DNA of 64,000 nt from Fragum whitleyi (GCA_948146395.1 OX411543.1:48894517-48958516); one strand, 5' to 3'. Counted from the first letter of the stretch, positions 34,251-47,423 are shown. Notes: generated from the letters alone by a model not told the origin. Program-made: numbers and translations.

Positions 34251-34855
34251 ATGGTGCAACATCACACCATGATAAGACAAACATTGAGTAGATTTAGACT
34301 TTCGTCCCATAAATTAGAAATCGAAACAGGTACATATTACAATACTGCACGTGAAATAAGATTGTGTAAATTATGCAAACAAAATCAAGTTGAATCTGTA
34401 TGTCTTTTTTTGCTATGTTGCCCATTCTACATAAATGTTCGCAAAAAGTATCTGAAAACACAAACGAGGCCAAATATGAATGTCTTTATTAAAACTTTAT
34501 CTTCGTCGTCTTATGCGACCATTCTAAATACAGCGAAGTATGTCACGGATGCATCAAAAGTGCGTGAGGATAAATTGCAAAACAACATTCCAGCTTGATT
34601 ATGGTTATAGTTCCGCAAGAAAGAGTGAGGTCCGAGAAACCGTTATCTCCTATAATTTTCAATGTAAAATTGATCTTTGATCACTCACTTGAAATTGCAG
34701 GTCTATACCATGTTTTATTGTAAATGTTTTGAATATGAATACTTTCTTGATGATGTGTGTTGTATTTGTACATGTTTATGCTAAATGCCGCATGTTATTG
34801 TTCATTGCCAAAAGCACAGACTGAGCTGATTTGCTGAATAAATGAAATGACATTG
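34251..34855 (+). pseudogene. 3' end of a decayed non-LTR retrotransposon (LINE)
   Basis: A 115-codon open frame (34251-34598) resembles the region after the reverse transcriptase in animal LINE ORF2 proteins. It shows LSRFRLSSHKLEIETGTYYN, an Arg-Leu-Cys-x2-Cys pair (RLCKLCKQNQVES) and FLLCCPFYINVRKKYL. The usual His before the FLLCCP segment is missing; the position reads VCLFLLCCP, so the Cys/His motif is broken. Downstream, about 250 bases of non-coding sequence end in gaataaatgaaatgacattg, which fits a LINE 3' UTR. No upstream reverse transcriptase frame is visible, so this is a 5'-truncated dead copy. Confidence 0.55.
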
Positions 34856-35559
34856 TGAAATATTTTCTGCGTTTTATTTCAAATTAATTTTTATGAATTC
34901 AACGATCTATAATAAATTACAATAAATTTATCAGCCTGTTAAAAAGAAATAAATAGATAGGTAAACAACCTTACAGGTATATAAGCTATTGATGTCCATT
35001 TATGCTGTGATAACATACCGTACCTTACATATATCTACACGTTTACAAAATTAGAATGGCATATATCAGATATGTGTTTATAAAATTAGTCAACATAAAT
35101 TGCTTGCATAACCTTTTTAAGGCTCGCGTTTTATACCAACGGTTGTAGTTGTACCTGGGAAGTACTTTAGACTATTCTTTGTTAAAATACGAGACAATTT
35201 TATCCAACATGCACTTGCTTGTTCGGTACAAAATGACCCTTTTCGTCAATGTTTGGGCTATACCACAATAGCTATGTTAGTGTTATGTTGCTTAACTGCT
35301 TGTGCTCATAAATAGCGTTATTTTCATATATTATATATCTGGACATACTAGCTTTACTTGGCAAATGAAGTGCCCTTAAAATTAGGCTTCATACACTTTA
35401 CATGAACCTTAATTGAAATTAATTGTTTAATAACCGCCTTTAAAAATCAGAAAATTCCTTTTGGCAACCATTTTGGCAAAATTAACGGATTCTTCCATCA
35501 CCACAAATCTATAAGTTTCAATGCCCGGTGCATTTAGAAGGCACATAAAACGGAACTTG
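34856..35559. other. AT-rich non-coding stretch
   Basis: I see nothing recognisable here. Confidence 0.4.
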
Positions 35560-36021
35560 TACAGTTAGTTACATCGTGAAATTGACATTTATCTCAATCA
35601 AATCCATTCTAAATCGCTCACTTAGTGCTCCATTCATTCAATAATTCATCGATTAATTAATTCATTCATTACAAACAGTCACTCAAACCAATAATACGCT
35701 TCAAAATGACTAAAAAGATAAAAATCAACAACTACATTCGAAATAGATATAGATAGATAAAAAACACGTTTTCACTGACACAACTGAAATTGTAAGCGCC
35801 CGATTGGTTCTTGAAAAAAATATCAGGAAGCTATTTATTATAGAACTGGTAAGCATATTTCATTACCAGGTGGTAATAAATATCGCTAATTTTGTTCATC
35901 CCGAACAAATTAGCGACATTGGATGACTTCTCTTTAATTTCAATTAAAAGTCACTCATCGCATTCATTCAATTTCATTCAAAATCATTAATCTTATCAAT
36001 TTCTCGATGCTGTCAACTGTA
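35560..36021. mobile_element. TACAGTTA...GTGAAATTGAC MITE, full copy
   Basis: The left end is tacagttagttacatcgtga and the right end is tctcgatgctgtcaactgta. Internal blocks ttcatcccgaacaaattagc and tcgctaattttgttcatccc form a short palindrome near 35882-35919. It lies 35 bases from the hAT-like element that follows. Confidence 0.8.
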
Positions 36022-36056
36022 TACAAGAGAAACCTTTAATATTTACATATTATTAA

Positions 36057-37768
36057 GCAGGGGTTTTATCAAGGGTATTCATATTCACTTGCCCGATTGG
36101 CAAGTAACTTTGAAAGTTTACTTGGCCACAGACATACCAACTTGCCCAATGCATGTAACATATACATATTTTAAAAATTGGTCGACGGTATTTAAAAAGT
36201 GAATACTCCAAAGAGCTTGTTAAGTAATGACAGAGATTTTCCATTCATTTATTAATATTCATTTAAGTTTATGAATTCCATCAAATTGATTCTGGCAGTT
36301 TTAGCTCAAATGGACCTGCAGCATCTATAGTTAGCTGTGGATAAGCTGTGGTAATTCAATATTTTGCATAGGACCTCTATCAACAATTGCTTAAGTATCT
36401 TGCCGTCTTTAGTGAATGGAAATATCTTGATGAAATTCGACAGGTTTATTCTTTTGTATTTTTGCTTGAACAGAGTTTAACGCCACTTTCAACTTTAGTG
36501 CAAGTATATCACGATGACTAGTGCATCTTTACATGGATTCCTGTCATTACTTACACATATATCCACAATATTTCATCAGATCCACCAGTCAATCACCCCT
36601 CTTAGGTAATTTTCTAATCTTATCATGCGTCCATTTAACGCAGAAAAATAACCCGTGTCACAACGACTTACAAGTATTTCTTAGTTTAGGGTCTACCTAT
36701 ATCATTCAAAAGAATAATTCTTATTTTTCTGTTTGCAGCAAATCTTCGAGAATATTTACCAGTTTGTCTCTACAAAAACACCCGACACTATGGTCTATAG
36801 GATACTCACCAAGTTGTCCCCCGATATTATTGTTCCAATCATATGTAGCCCACTTTTGTATAGATGAGAAGAGAATAAATGAAAATGTTTTTCTTTGGAC
36901 TCATAGAACATTACTATTTTGTTGTTGTTGTAGTTGTGATTTTTTGTGTGTGTGACTATTGTTTCCTAGTGTTGCGTCGCTTGACCCAATATAACATACA
37001 ATTACATTAACTGAAAATGTCCAAAATATTTACTAATCATCTTCTAGCCTATTAAATCTATGCTTTGTCTAAGGTGACAATTAGGCTTAATTTACCAGTC
37101 TACATCCTATTTGAAAAGTAACAAAGGAATTCGAAGAAGCAGTCACACAATTTCTCTTAATGACATTGAAATCATGCTCATTGATTGAGGTGAACGCTTT
37201 GTGGCTGATGGTACTCTTTTAACATCCTTGCTAAAGCAAACATTCAGGGTCATATCATCTTTCACAAATTCAATACAATTATTTGAAATAAAATGAGTAT
37301 GCGTTGCCTACTTTTGTTAATTTGTTCACAACAAAGTGATATTCTTAACTTACAAATTTATAACAGCCTAGGGAAACGGACAAAACGATATCTCATATCA
37401 AGGCGACAAGACTGCTAAGGCTTTGTTTCATGTAGTGTATCATAGATCTTAAACACCATTAAATCTCTAAGAAAAAAACAAAACAAAAACAAATCATATC
37501 ATTTCATAATGGTATCAATAAGATGAAAAGTAAATGACAGATATACAGAAACTTTGGGTTTGATGTTTAGACCGAAAGAAAAGTAAGTTATTTGATGGCT
37601 GTACAATCTTACAGAAGCATCAGGTGTATCAAAAACATAAATATATTTTTAATTTTATTTGCCCGTGAATTCACTAGCTCCGTGGGCAAGTGTCTTTGTG
37701 AAATTACTTGCCCACAGAAATTTTCTCTTGTCCCGGGCAAGTGGGCATCCGCTTAGGCAAACCCCTCT
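36057..37768. mobile_element. hAT-like non-autonomous transposon, about 1.7 kb
   Basis: The left terminus is caggggttttatcaaggg and the right is gcaaacccctc. They are flanked by TTATTAAG and TTATTAAT, seven of eight bases identical, as expected for hAT insertions. Subterminal regions carry clustered ACTTGCCC motifs in both orientations: near 36088-36145 on the left and 37660-37742 on the right. A 144-codon open frame at 36521-36955 is not recognisable as transposase. It is presumed mobilised in trans. Confidence 0.65.
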
Positions 37769-38929
37769 TATTAATACATGTACAGGAGTTTGCTGTCGCC
37801 AAAGTTGCAATTTCAGATAAAACAGTTCGTCTTCAATGTCAAAACAACCAATTTGATTCTTAGGTTTTGCTGAATTAATTGTGTTAGGCCAAAGAAAGAA
37901 TTTCAAATGATTCGCAGGCCATTGGTGGCAAACGACATCATATAGCAGGGCTGTCGTATGGTAATGATTTGGAGGGGGTAAATTAGAGAAAAGTTATCAA
38001 AAACAAGTTTTTTGTGACTTTTTATAACAGTCCGACGGCGTAGACTGTTACGAAGCTGGTCACCCCTGATACTTGAAGTCGTACTTTTATTTTCGTACTT
38101 TACCATTTTACAATTTTTAACAATTTTAAATTTTACATATCTCTAGCTAATAATGACATATCAAATCAATTTGAGTGGCTTATTTTAAATTCTGAGTTTT
38201 CATTCTTTAACTACAGCAGACCAAGGTGAAAGATTTTATGCATCTTCACAAATCACTTGAATACTATATTCCCATATATTTGATATTTGGACTAGATTTA
38301 TACATATTTATGACAAACTAAGATCATTATCAGTGTTACATAGATAAATATTTGAGATCATTAAAAACTTGGCACTGTTCTATGATTAGATATCGAAAAA
38401 TCCGGGGGAAGAATAATCAATCTATTACCATTGTAATTCAAAATTGTTGATAAGGAGTCACATGTTTGTTTTTAGTGACGACTACCCTCATGCCTAAAAT
38501 CAGTCATTCAAATAAATATCAACCACCAAACGATAAGTAGCTACTCTGGAAGCACAAAATAAGACTCTGCAACTTTCGCAGGGAAAGTAAGTTACAAGAA
38601 ATCAATGTTGGGTACAGCAAAAATTGTGAAAAGGACAGGGTGAAAACCGAACTTATAGGATATGAGTAGAACAGGCTAGAAAGTATAAGTCGATGTCGTT
38701 CAACAAGAAAATGTAAAACAAGAGGTCTAAGAGTGCCTGTATCGCTTATTATCAATGACTTAATATCAATGAGAAACACAGTCAGATATGGACAATTACA
38801 TGAAAATTTCTGAAAAGGCCCAAATATGGACGGAATACCTGATTCCTAAGTCCTAAGTGTTTGTTTGTTTGAGTGGGGTCTTGGCGAATCTTTAATAGCG
38901 AAACAATACTATATAAAGATAGCATGGTA
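37769..38929. other. Non-coding stretch
   Basis: No supported gene is present. The 86-codon minus-strand frame at 38519-38779 is low-complexity (Ser/Leu-rich) and matches nothing known. Confidence 0.4.
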
Positions 38930-40212
38930 GGATGTAAATAAGCTTTGTGAAAATGAGTCCCACCCAGCCACGCACTATTGAGGGGGAAGGTGGCAACGCA
39001 CTATTGAGGGGGGGGGGGGGGGGGGGCAATAAAATTTCTTGACATAATCAACAAGGCGTCCCCAAAGAAACATTCATGTGAAGTTTAATTGCAATCGGCT
39101 CAGAGGTTTGGAAGGAAATGATTTTAAACAGATTTTAAAGTGAAAATAAGCCACACCGATATTTGGGTGGTCAATAACATCTTCTTGAACAACTTAAGAA
39201 TAGGGTCACCCTAGGAACATTTCTGCCAAGTTTCGTTGAAATCAGTCATTATAAACCACTCCCTGCCACGCCGATTTTTTGGGAACAATCAAAATTTTTC
39301 GAAAAAAAAAAAAACATAGAAAGAGGTTCATCCAAGGAACTCTGGGAGAAGATTTTTAAAGATTTCATTAGTGAAACTAAGCCACGCCCATAACTGGGGG
39401 TCAACCAAATGATTGATCGAATGAGGTATAACGCCGCTTTCAACATTATTTCAGTTATATCGCGGCGGCAAGAGCACCTAACAATGATTTCCTGGTATTT
39501 CTCTCACCAGTACAACCACCACATCCTTTCCTAGCATCCAGCTGCTATCTCACATAGGTCGACGATTATCAACACATTGGTGAGAGACAAATGGTCGGAA
39601 AGCTTGAACAACTTAGGAAGAGAGTCACTCAAGGAACATTTCTGCCAAGTTTCGTTGAAATCGGCTTATTGGTATAAGAGGAGAAGTTTTTTTAAAAGAT
39701 TCAAAAGTGACAAATAATCCGCCCTGCCACGCCAATATTTGGGGTTCTATCATCAATTTTTTAACAACTTAAGAAGAGGGTACTCTAAGGAACAATTCCT
39801 TCAAGTTTTATTGAAATTGGGCCAATGGTTTTGGAGGAGAAGATTTTTAAAGATTTTAGGTGGAAAAAAGCTACGCCTTGCCACGCACATATTTCGGGGG
39901 TTGGGGGGGGGTTCAATAAAAATTTCATGAACAACTTAAGAAGAGTCATCCAAGGAATAAGTCATCTAAGTTTTATTGAAATCAGGCCAATGGTTTGGGA
40001 GTAGAAGATTTTTAAGAATTTTAGTGGAAAAAAGCCACGCCTTGCCACGCCCATGCTTGGGGGTCAATCAAAATTTCTTGAACAACTTAGAAAGAGGATA
40101 ACACATGGAATATTTCTTCCAAGTTTCGTTAGAATCGAACCATTTGTTTAGGAGGAGAAGATGTTTAAAGAAAAAGTTTACGCACGCACGGACGCACGCA
40201 CGCACAACGGAT
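38930..40212 (+). repeat. Long-period tandem array, family R, copy 1
   Basis: Diverged units of about 150 bases recur: gccacgcccat, ggggtcaatcaaaatttctt, gaacaacttaagaagaggg, then aagtttcgttgaaatcggcc-like and ggaggagaagatttttaaag. The array ends in an acgcacgcacggacgcacgc simple repeat at about 40180-40207. A poly-G tract lies at 39009-39026. Copies of family R are at 44690-46170 and, inverted, at 62714-63740. There is no coding capacity. Confidence 0.85.
39408..39602 (-). mobile_element. Headless SINE inserted within the family R array
   Basis: Read on the minus strand, this is the 3' body of the SINE at 57181, including the ctgaaataatgttgaaagcg end. It interrupts a family R unit between gggggtcaaccaaat and cttgaacaacttag, which are adjacent in other units. 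The tRNA-derived head is missing, so the copy is 5'-truncated. Confidence 0.8.
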
Positions 40213-41559
40213 ACACCCCTATCCATAGAAAAATAAATTGCATAAAAAATAAGGTCATTAGGAATGAAATGGAAATGAAAAAGGTGATGGCGGAAAGGGT
40301 AGGATTGATATAAAGAAAAATAATTTAGCTCTGGACAGGACAAGCAACAATCCATAATTCAATGTGGCAGAAAGGTTAAACAAAAACAAGGTTGTCTAAG
40401 AATCAGATTATATACAGATAAATTTAGGTTTAGACGAGTAAAGTAAGGCAAGACACAAGAACCAGGAACGAAGGCATGATAGTCTAGATGCGAAAACCCA
40501 CAATCGTGGAAAAGAATAGAAAATAGAAACAGAAATCGAGTCATTGTCGTATCCAAATATGTTGGAATAAAAAGTAAGAGCTATGACACGCCTGATTAGA
40601 TACAAATCATTAAGAGTATAGGCAAACACAACCTGATGCAAAATTCCAACGACGTGGACAGAATAGTTTAGACAACTGAAAACCACAAATAGCATGTGCT
40701 TGACTAATTTCACAATGAGTTATATTACCTCTATTTTAACATATCCTACTGTCAAGACGCATTTTATGCTGACCCGTATCATTGCGCACTAAGTTATCTT
40801 CGTTTTTAATTGACAAATTTCAATGAAGATCAGTCATTTAGAATTAATGCTATATTAGGGAATTCGATAGTCTACGCTATTGAAGCGTCAAACACGATAG
40901 GCCCCTGACATTAGTGTATTAACGCAATAAAACTGGACTTAAAACAAAGGATTTCCTCTCGATAGTCGATCATTTTAATTATTGTTTATAATTACTGATA
41001 GCGCCACCTAAAAATGGCATCTTTTTATGTTATCCTTCTTTAATGAAAATTATCCTTTAGGTTTTCAATTTAGTCTGTTTTTTCGATAAAACAAAATTGT
41101 ATTGATCTAAGTATGGAAAACATTTGCAGATCTTAATGGGCAGTTTTTGGAGCGCATGTCTCATTCATTTTGCAAAAGAACGCGAATGAAAATGCAATGT
41201 TTTTCCCATTAGTAAAAAACTTTCTTACCAAAATGAATACAAATTAAGTACAATTTTGTATTGTCGAAAATAAGTTTATATGAATCAAAACTCAATCATT
41301 ACATAATAGATAGGCAACAAAGAAAGGTTGGCAAGAGGAAAAAATAGAAAGTGATAATGTTAAAAATCCGAAAAGAAGAAGAAAAGAAGAAAAAGAAGAA
41401 ACGGAAAAAAGAAATAAAAAAGAAGAAGACATGCACTTACACCTAAGCAAAAGATAAAAATTGCAAACAAAACTGGCGAAAAATAAAACAAAGAAATTTA
41501 CCGGATAAAAACGACAGAGATGTTTTGTTAGATATACAGAAATAGGACGAGATCACACA
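40213..41559. other. Non-coding stretch with a purine tract
   Basis: A GAA/AAG-rich tract lies at 41369-41430. Minus-strand frames at 40068-40713 overlap the end of the family R array and have no recognisable domain. Confidence 0.4.
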
Positions 41560-41569
41560 ACTAAAGATC

Positions 41570-41845
41570 CCCGAAAGTTCAAACGTTCTAAGTCGGGATT
41601 TCTCATATCTCATCCGCAGAAAAGGGTTCGATCCCCGACGACAGCACTCATTCTTTCCGACCATATGTCTCTCACCAATGGGTTGATAATCGTCGACCTA
41701 TGTGAGATAGCAGCTGGAGGCTAGAAAAGGATGTGGTGGTTGTACTGGTGAGAGAAACACCAGGAAACCATTGTTAAGTGCTCCATCCACCGCGATGTAA
41801 CTGAAAAAATGATGAAACCAGTGTAAAACTCCATTCAATCAATTT
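41570..41845 (+). mobile_element. tRNA-derived SINE, full-length but decayed head
   Basis: A degraded tRNA-like head ends gggttcgatccccgacgaca (box B). The body reads actcattctttccgacc, gacctatgtgagatagcagc and gatgtggtggttgtactggt. The tail is ccattcaatcaattt. It matches 57181-57455 along most of its length. Confidence 0.8.
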
Positions 41846-43244
41846 ATCCACAGAAAGGGAACTCTGTTTTTTATGTTAAGAAGACAGACACTTTTAGAGC
41901 TTGTTAATGAATCTATTTGAAATGACTCGACCCAGTCAGTGGCAGAACGATCACTTTCAAAGGGCTACCTAGCGGTGTCTAATTACTGACACTAAAGATA
42001 TTAAGATTAACATTTATAGAGAATGGGCACCTTTACGCAGGATTTTATAATATTTAGTAGATGTACCAAGTTAACTATCCAAGATGTTTTGCTTTGCAGA
42101 TGTTGTCTCAAAAGCAAAGTTAAAAGATATATGTAGGGTTGTTTCAAAAATGCATATATTAACATATTGCTCCTAATAAATAAATGCTGCAATCTATCGG
42201 GCTACCATACATGGATCAAAAACAAAGTAAAAAGATATAAGTAAGCTAGTTTTTAAATATACATATATTAGCAGTTTGCTTCTGATAAAAATTAATATTG
42301 CAATCTTTAGAAGTCACCTAGAAGTCACAACTGCCCATTTTATTGTGTTTAGAATTCGTTATTCTATTACAACGTATGTTGTGAAGTTTTCTTACTTTTG
42401 TCGCAATTTTATCAGTATTTAAGAAACTTGTTCCCATACAAGATATATGTGAAATTTAGAATGTTATCAAAAGGGAGGGAATTCTGAGAAACAAAAGTAT
42501 TCAAAGTAAATGATGATTATTACAAATAAGTAAGAGCAACCTAGCTAATGTTAAAGTAGGCTAAGGTCAAGGCAATCTTCGCAAGTCGGACAAGTAACGC
42601 ACAAACTGGAGTAAGAACCACTGGCTTGCGAAGATGGGGTAAAAAATATATATAAGAAAGTTATAATCAAATATTGAATTGAAAGCGTATTTAGCAAAAT
42701 GCCTCTTTGTACATGCAAATATAGTGTATTCAGAAAGTTATCGTGTGTGGTTCTTGAATTTTCAAATTTTACACCCAAGTTACCAATGGCTTAGCATGAA
42801 AAGGTCGTTTCTGCATATCGACAATTACATCTGATTTGAGTTCTTTAAAGCATCGCTTTTATGTGCTATTCATTAATTACAGATTAAGTAAAGAAAGTGA
42901 GGGCTCGCAAAAGGGTTGAAATTAAGTAGAAAGATTGTAATCTTCACACATTCGGCCGCGGTAAACAAGTTCAACTGTATTTATCTCTTAATCTGCGCAA
43001 AAATTAAAATGAAATTTGAATTTAATGATTTTTGTTTATACCCATTGAAAATCGGGTTCAAAGAATTCAAATCTTTAACGCGTGTTAATTTGTTTTTATG
43101 TGTTTAACTAGCAAGATAAAGAATCGAATATTTGTTTTAAAAAAATAGAACATCCATCAGACTGTTTACTAAGTCGGCTCTATAATTAAGGAACCTATTA
43201 CCATTTTAAAGTTGATGATCTTTTTTTTAAACCAAATAAATATG
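41846..43244. other. AT-rich stretch containing one short hairpin MITE
   Basis: At about 42573-42637, ends aatcttcgcaagtcgg and ggcttgcgaagatgg bound a 65-base element that shares terminal repeats with the perfect palindrome at 47475. A near-duplicate of about 70 bases occurs at 42121-42184 and 42228-42300 (aagatatatgtaggg / aagatataagtaagc). Otherwise nothing is recognised. Confidence 0.5.
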
Positions 43245-43471
43245 CAACTCGTCACGCGAAAAGCGACCATCTCGTAACTCTTGAAAATGAATATTTGAAA
43301 AAGAGATTGGGTCCAGCAGTTGTCAACCATGGGTTGCTTTTCAAAAATTCTTTCACATAAGCACATTGCGAAAAGTTTCGACCCAAGCGAGTCTTGGCAG
43401 TTCGCGCAGTCTGACTTGGGCTTACACTTTACGCGCTACCCAGATGACCCCTTTTCGTGTGACGGGTCACA
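43245..43471. mobile_element. GTGACCCGTCACG MITE, copy at 43.2 kb
   Basis: The ends are caactcgtcacgcgaaaagc and ccttttcgtgtgacgggtca. Internal blocks gattgggtccagcagttgtc and gcagttcgcgcagtctgact match the family. Confidence 0.85.
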
Positions 43472-44689
43472 AATAATTGATTTTAGTAAGTGTCTTCAAA
43501 GGTGCATACAATCAGATTAGCTGAAAATTTGGTTTCATACCTCAATGGAAACTGTTTTGAGAGCCCAAGGGTATTTTTGTTGTTGTTTGTTTAGTGGTGT
43601 TTTTTTTTCGCGCGTGTGTGAGTTTTTTTTATTATGTCGTTTATGTTGTTTGTTTTAGCTTGCACATAAGGAAGTCCAATACAGTTTCTGTCCAATAGCG
43701 GTAAACTGTGCACCAAAAATAACTGCATGTATTTTTAAGTCACACAATAAATTCTTTTGCCCTTTATAAGTTATCAGCAAGATACTAGTCAACTTCACAT
43801 TAGATAAACAAATGGCATCCAACGTCATGGTAATGTTATTATTTATGTAACTAATCTTGTAAATAGACAAGTTCACATTTTATTTTTGAGGATACCTTTC
43901 AGTAAATAAAATGAATTGTGAGATTGAAGAGTCTCGCTCGAGATGAGAAAAATTCGAGCCAGTCAGCACGCTTAGTTGACTTGAGCACAATGCTCAATAG
44001 GAGCTTTGTTTCTTCTCCCAAACCATTACCAAGCCCTTGATAAAACTTGATATGAATTTTCCTTTGGTTAAGCTCTGCCAGGTTGTTCCAAGATTTGTTG
44101 CCTGGTGTTGCTTCAGGAACTTCGTGCTTGGTCAAATCTTTTGCTGTTTGAGCAGATGATGTTCGCAGAATCTTCTCACACGGTATTTCTGCGCTCCGTA
44201 ATTGGATAAAATATCACCTGGAAATGAACGTAGATTATTTCCAAGGGTAGGTAAATAAAATATCGCCAATTTCGTCCAATTACAAAAGATAACTACGTGA
44301 AAGATTTAACATGAGGAAAACGAAGAATTTATTATTTCAATATTGGTTTAAACAAAAACCATCATCGTCAAACAAAACGAAAACATTCCCGAAGTAACAA
44401 TATAAGGATATACATGTATATTGAAATGAAAGATATGGGATGTTGTTATTTGCGAATAAAGGTTATTTGCAAAATACTTGTCTGGGAATTAATTCTAAGT
44501 TCTAAAGCTTCTTGAAACTAAGAAGTCTGTTCGATAATTTTGTCTTTTTGTTTGCCAAAAGATTTTCAGATTTTATTTACTGGTGCAACTGATCGTATGG
44601 TTGTTTTCTTTTGTCGAGCAAGAACCATATTCGGACCGTAGACTATGGCTTTGAATCAGCTATCAAATTTGCTTTATTTGTAGAAAATG
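43472..44689. other. Non-coding stretch
   Basis: A T/G-rich simple tract lies at 43570-43640. A loose inverted pair, taattggataaaatatc and gatattttatt-type/cgtccaatta, lies at 44200-44283. No gene is recognised. Confidence 0.4.
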
Positions 44690-46175
44690 ATGGTTTATCC
44701 AACTAAAGAAAACAAGAAGACCAGAATGACCACAAAACGCTACCTGAATGTTATTGGTTCAGTGGATCTCACCAAAGTAACATTCTGGCTAAATTTCGTT
44801 CAATTTGCAACGAAAATAGCCCCAGTCCTACCACAACTAAATTATAATGTCGCAATTTGGCAAAGATTCATTGAAATTGATCCAATTGTTAAGTAAGAGC
44901 TGTCGTCCAAAGATTTCATAGTGAAAACATACCACGCCCAAATTTATGGGCCAATAATAACTTCGCGATCAAGGAACATTCTTGCGAAGTATAATTGAAA
45001 TTGGTCCATTTATGAGAGGGAGTTGCCGTTCAAAAATTTCAAAGCAATTAATGGTACGCTCTGCCTTGCCCATGTTGACGGTCAAATCGGAATGTCGCGA
45101 ACAGTCTTTGGAAAAGGTCACCGAACGAACATTCTGGAAAACATTCTTTGAAATTGGCCAAGTGGCGTCAAAAGAATTCAAAGTGAAAATGTAATCCGCC
45201 CTCTCACGCCCCTATCTACAGGCCAGTCGAAATTTCGAGGTCAACTTTTTGTCAAAAAAAGATTCTGTGGGAAATTTCATTGTAATCGGGCAAGCGGTTC
45301 AGGAGGAGAAGATTTAAGGGTCTATAATAAGCCTCGCCCATATTTGGGGGTCATTCAAAATTTTATTTGCAATTTTTGTGTCACCCAAAGAACATCTCTG
45401 CTAAGTTTAGCACCTATCTGCAACGTCCATGTTAGGGAGCTTATCAGTTTTTTCATAAACACTTTTGCAAAGTGCCTCTCACAGCACATTTCTGCTGAGT
45501 TTGGCCCATCCCTGCCATGCCCATAATCAGATTTTTCATGAGCAATTTTTGAAAACGGTCACACAAAGAAAGTTTCTGCCAAATTTGCTTTTAATCTACC
45601 GAATGCTTACTGAAGAGATGTTTAAAGATTTCAGGGTAAAAATAAGCCCAGCTCTACCGCGCCCATATTTAGGTGTATATTGAAAATTTCATAACTATTT
45701 TCTAAAAAGGGTCACCTATGAAACATTTCTGCCAAGTTAGGTTGAAATCCACTGATTTGTTACAGAAGACAAGATGTTTAGGGGTAATATGGGAACATAA
45801 GGCCCGCCCTGCCACGTCCATATTTTGTGGTTTATCAAAGTTTTAAGAACAATTTTTGATAAGGCGCACCCAAGGATCATTTCTGCAAAGTTTGGTTAAA
45901 ATTGGCCGAGAGTTTACAGAGGGGAAGATGTTGGAAGATTATAAGATCAAAACAGTCCCGTCCTGCCAAGCCCATACTTGGAGATCAATAAGAAATTTCA
46001 TGAATATCTTTAAAGAATGTCACAAATGAACATTCTGGTAAAATTAAATTGAAATTGGCCCAGGGGTCTTAGGGGGAGAAGTTTTAAGATAGTTGACGAC
46101 ACACGACGGACTTAGGTTGACCCTAAAAGCTCCCCTTAAGCACGCTGTGCTCATGGGAGCCCACAAACAAATTAT
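44690..46175 (+). repeat. Long-period tandem array, family R, copy 2
   Basis: Diverged units with gccacgcccatatttggggg-like, cacccaaagaacatttctgc-like and aggaggagaagatttaaggg blocks recur about nine times. The array ends near a ttgacgacacacgacggac segment, followed by ctgtgctcatgggagccc. Small open frames through it are by-products. Confidence 0.8.
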
Positions 46176-47423
46176 TTTTGATACTTGAAAATTTGGTAAC
46201 GTAGACAATTAAATCCGCTTTTAAGAAACTGTTTTGCACTTCTCACGGTATATAACTTTAAATGAAGATAATAGATACATATGTTAGTATATGCGGTACC
46301 ACAAATGTAATTCGCCAAACATTTACTGATTTTATGACAGCTTGCTCTCGCTTATATCTTGATACAAATAAATGTTAACAAGTTAAACGCCATTGTAGGA
46401 AACATCTTTTAAAAAAGCCTGCAGATACAATATGTTCAACGATTGTGCAGAAAAATGGTTGTTTAATGGACTTTAATTCCTTTCATTTGTAGGACTAAAT
46501 TGTCGATTATGTAATTTGACGGAAATTAAAGTTCGTGAAATTAACAGCCCTGTAACATAGAAAGAACCAAATGGGTCTGTTTGAAGAAGAGTAGAGGCCT
46601 ATAAACCCGGACCTTCTTATTGCAGCTTCTTTCTCTCTCATTGTCCATACAGAGGGGCCTTAATCCCACAATCTTACTCACAAAAATGGAGATGTACTGG
46701 CCGGTTTTAGAGCTATTTTACTCGACGTTACTAAATTTCTTTTCTGGGGTTTTTGAGTTTATTTTCTAAGAACACGAATTATATAACTTTTTCATTCTAA
46801 TTATATCATGTCACGGATATTTAAATGAGTTTAACTAGACCTAAAATTATAGCGTTTTAAAGTCCGGCATTGACTAAGGACATCATTTAATACATTTATT
46901 TAAACTTGCGTACATGTATGCTTTTGTGTTGGTCCAAGACACTACTAGTATTATTAAGGCTCATTAGCAAAGGGCTTTCGCTGATACATGTACATTTGAT
47001 AACATCATGAATGACGAGGTGACTGAATTTTGAATGATTGCATAATGAAAATGAATCAGTTGTAGGGATTGTAATGAAATTAAAGAGGGATGATATAATA
47101 TTGCTTATTACGTCCAACTGGAAGAAAATGGCGATACATATATTTTATAACCCCTCTTAAAAATCTACATACTTTACACAATGTGACTTACTGTAATCGC
47201 GACTAATTGAAACCGCGAAATCTAGAATATCGCTGCTTCCATGACACAGAAATATAGTCGAAATCTTCGTCTCAGTTCTACAGTTAACAGCACCATGTAT
47301 TTGACAGGGGAACGATTTTGCAATGATTTCCGAAAAAAAATTGAATGAGTGAAGGGAAGGTGTCTTGGATGATTTTCTAGGGAGGTAAAACATAATCGAT
47401 AATTTCGTCCAATTGATTAATAT
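46176..47423. other. AT-rich non-coding stretch
   Basis: I see nothing recognisable here. Confidence 0.4.

Noticed and set aside
36521..36955. 144-codon frame as a possible hAT transposase fragment
   Set aside because: It is low in charged residues, lacks any transposase or BED-finger motif I can recognise, and has no splice context.
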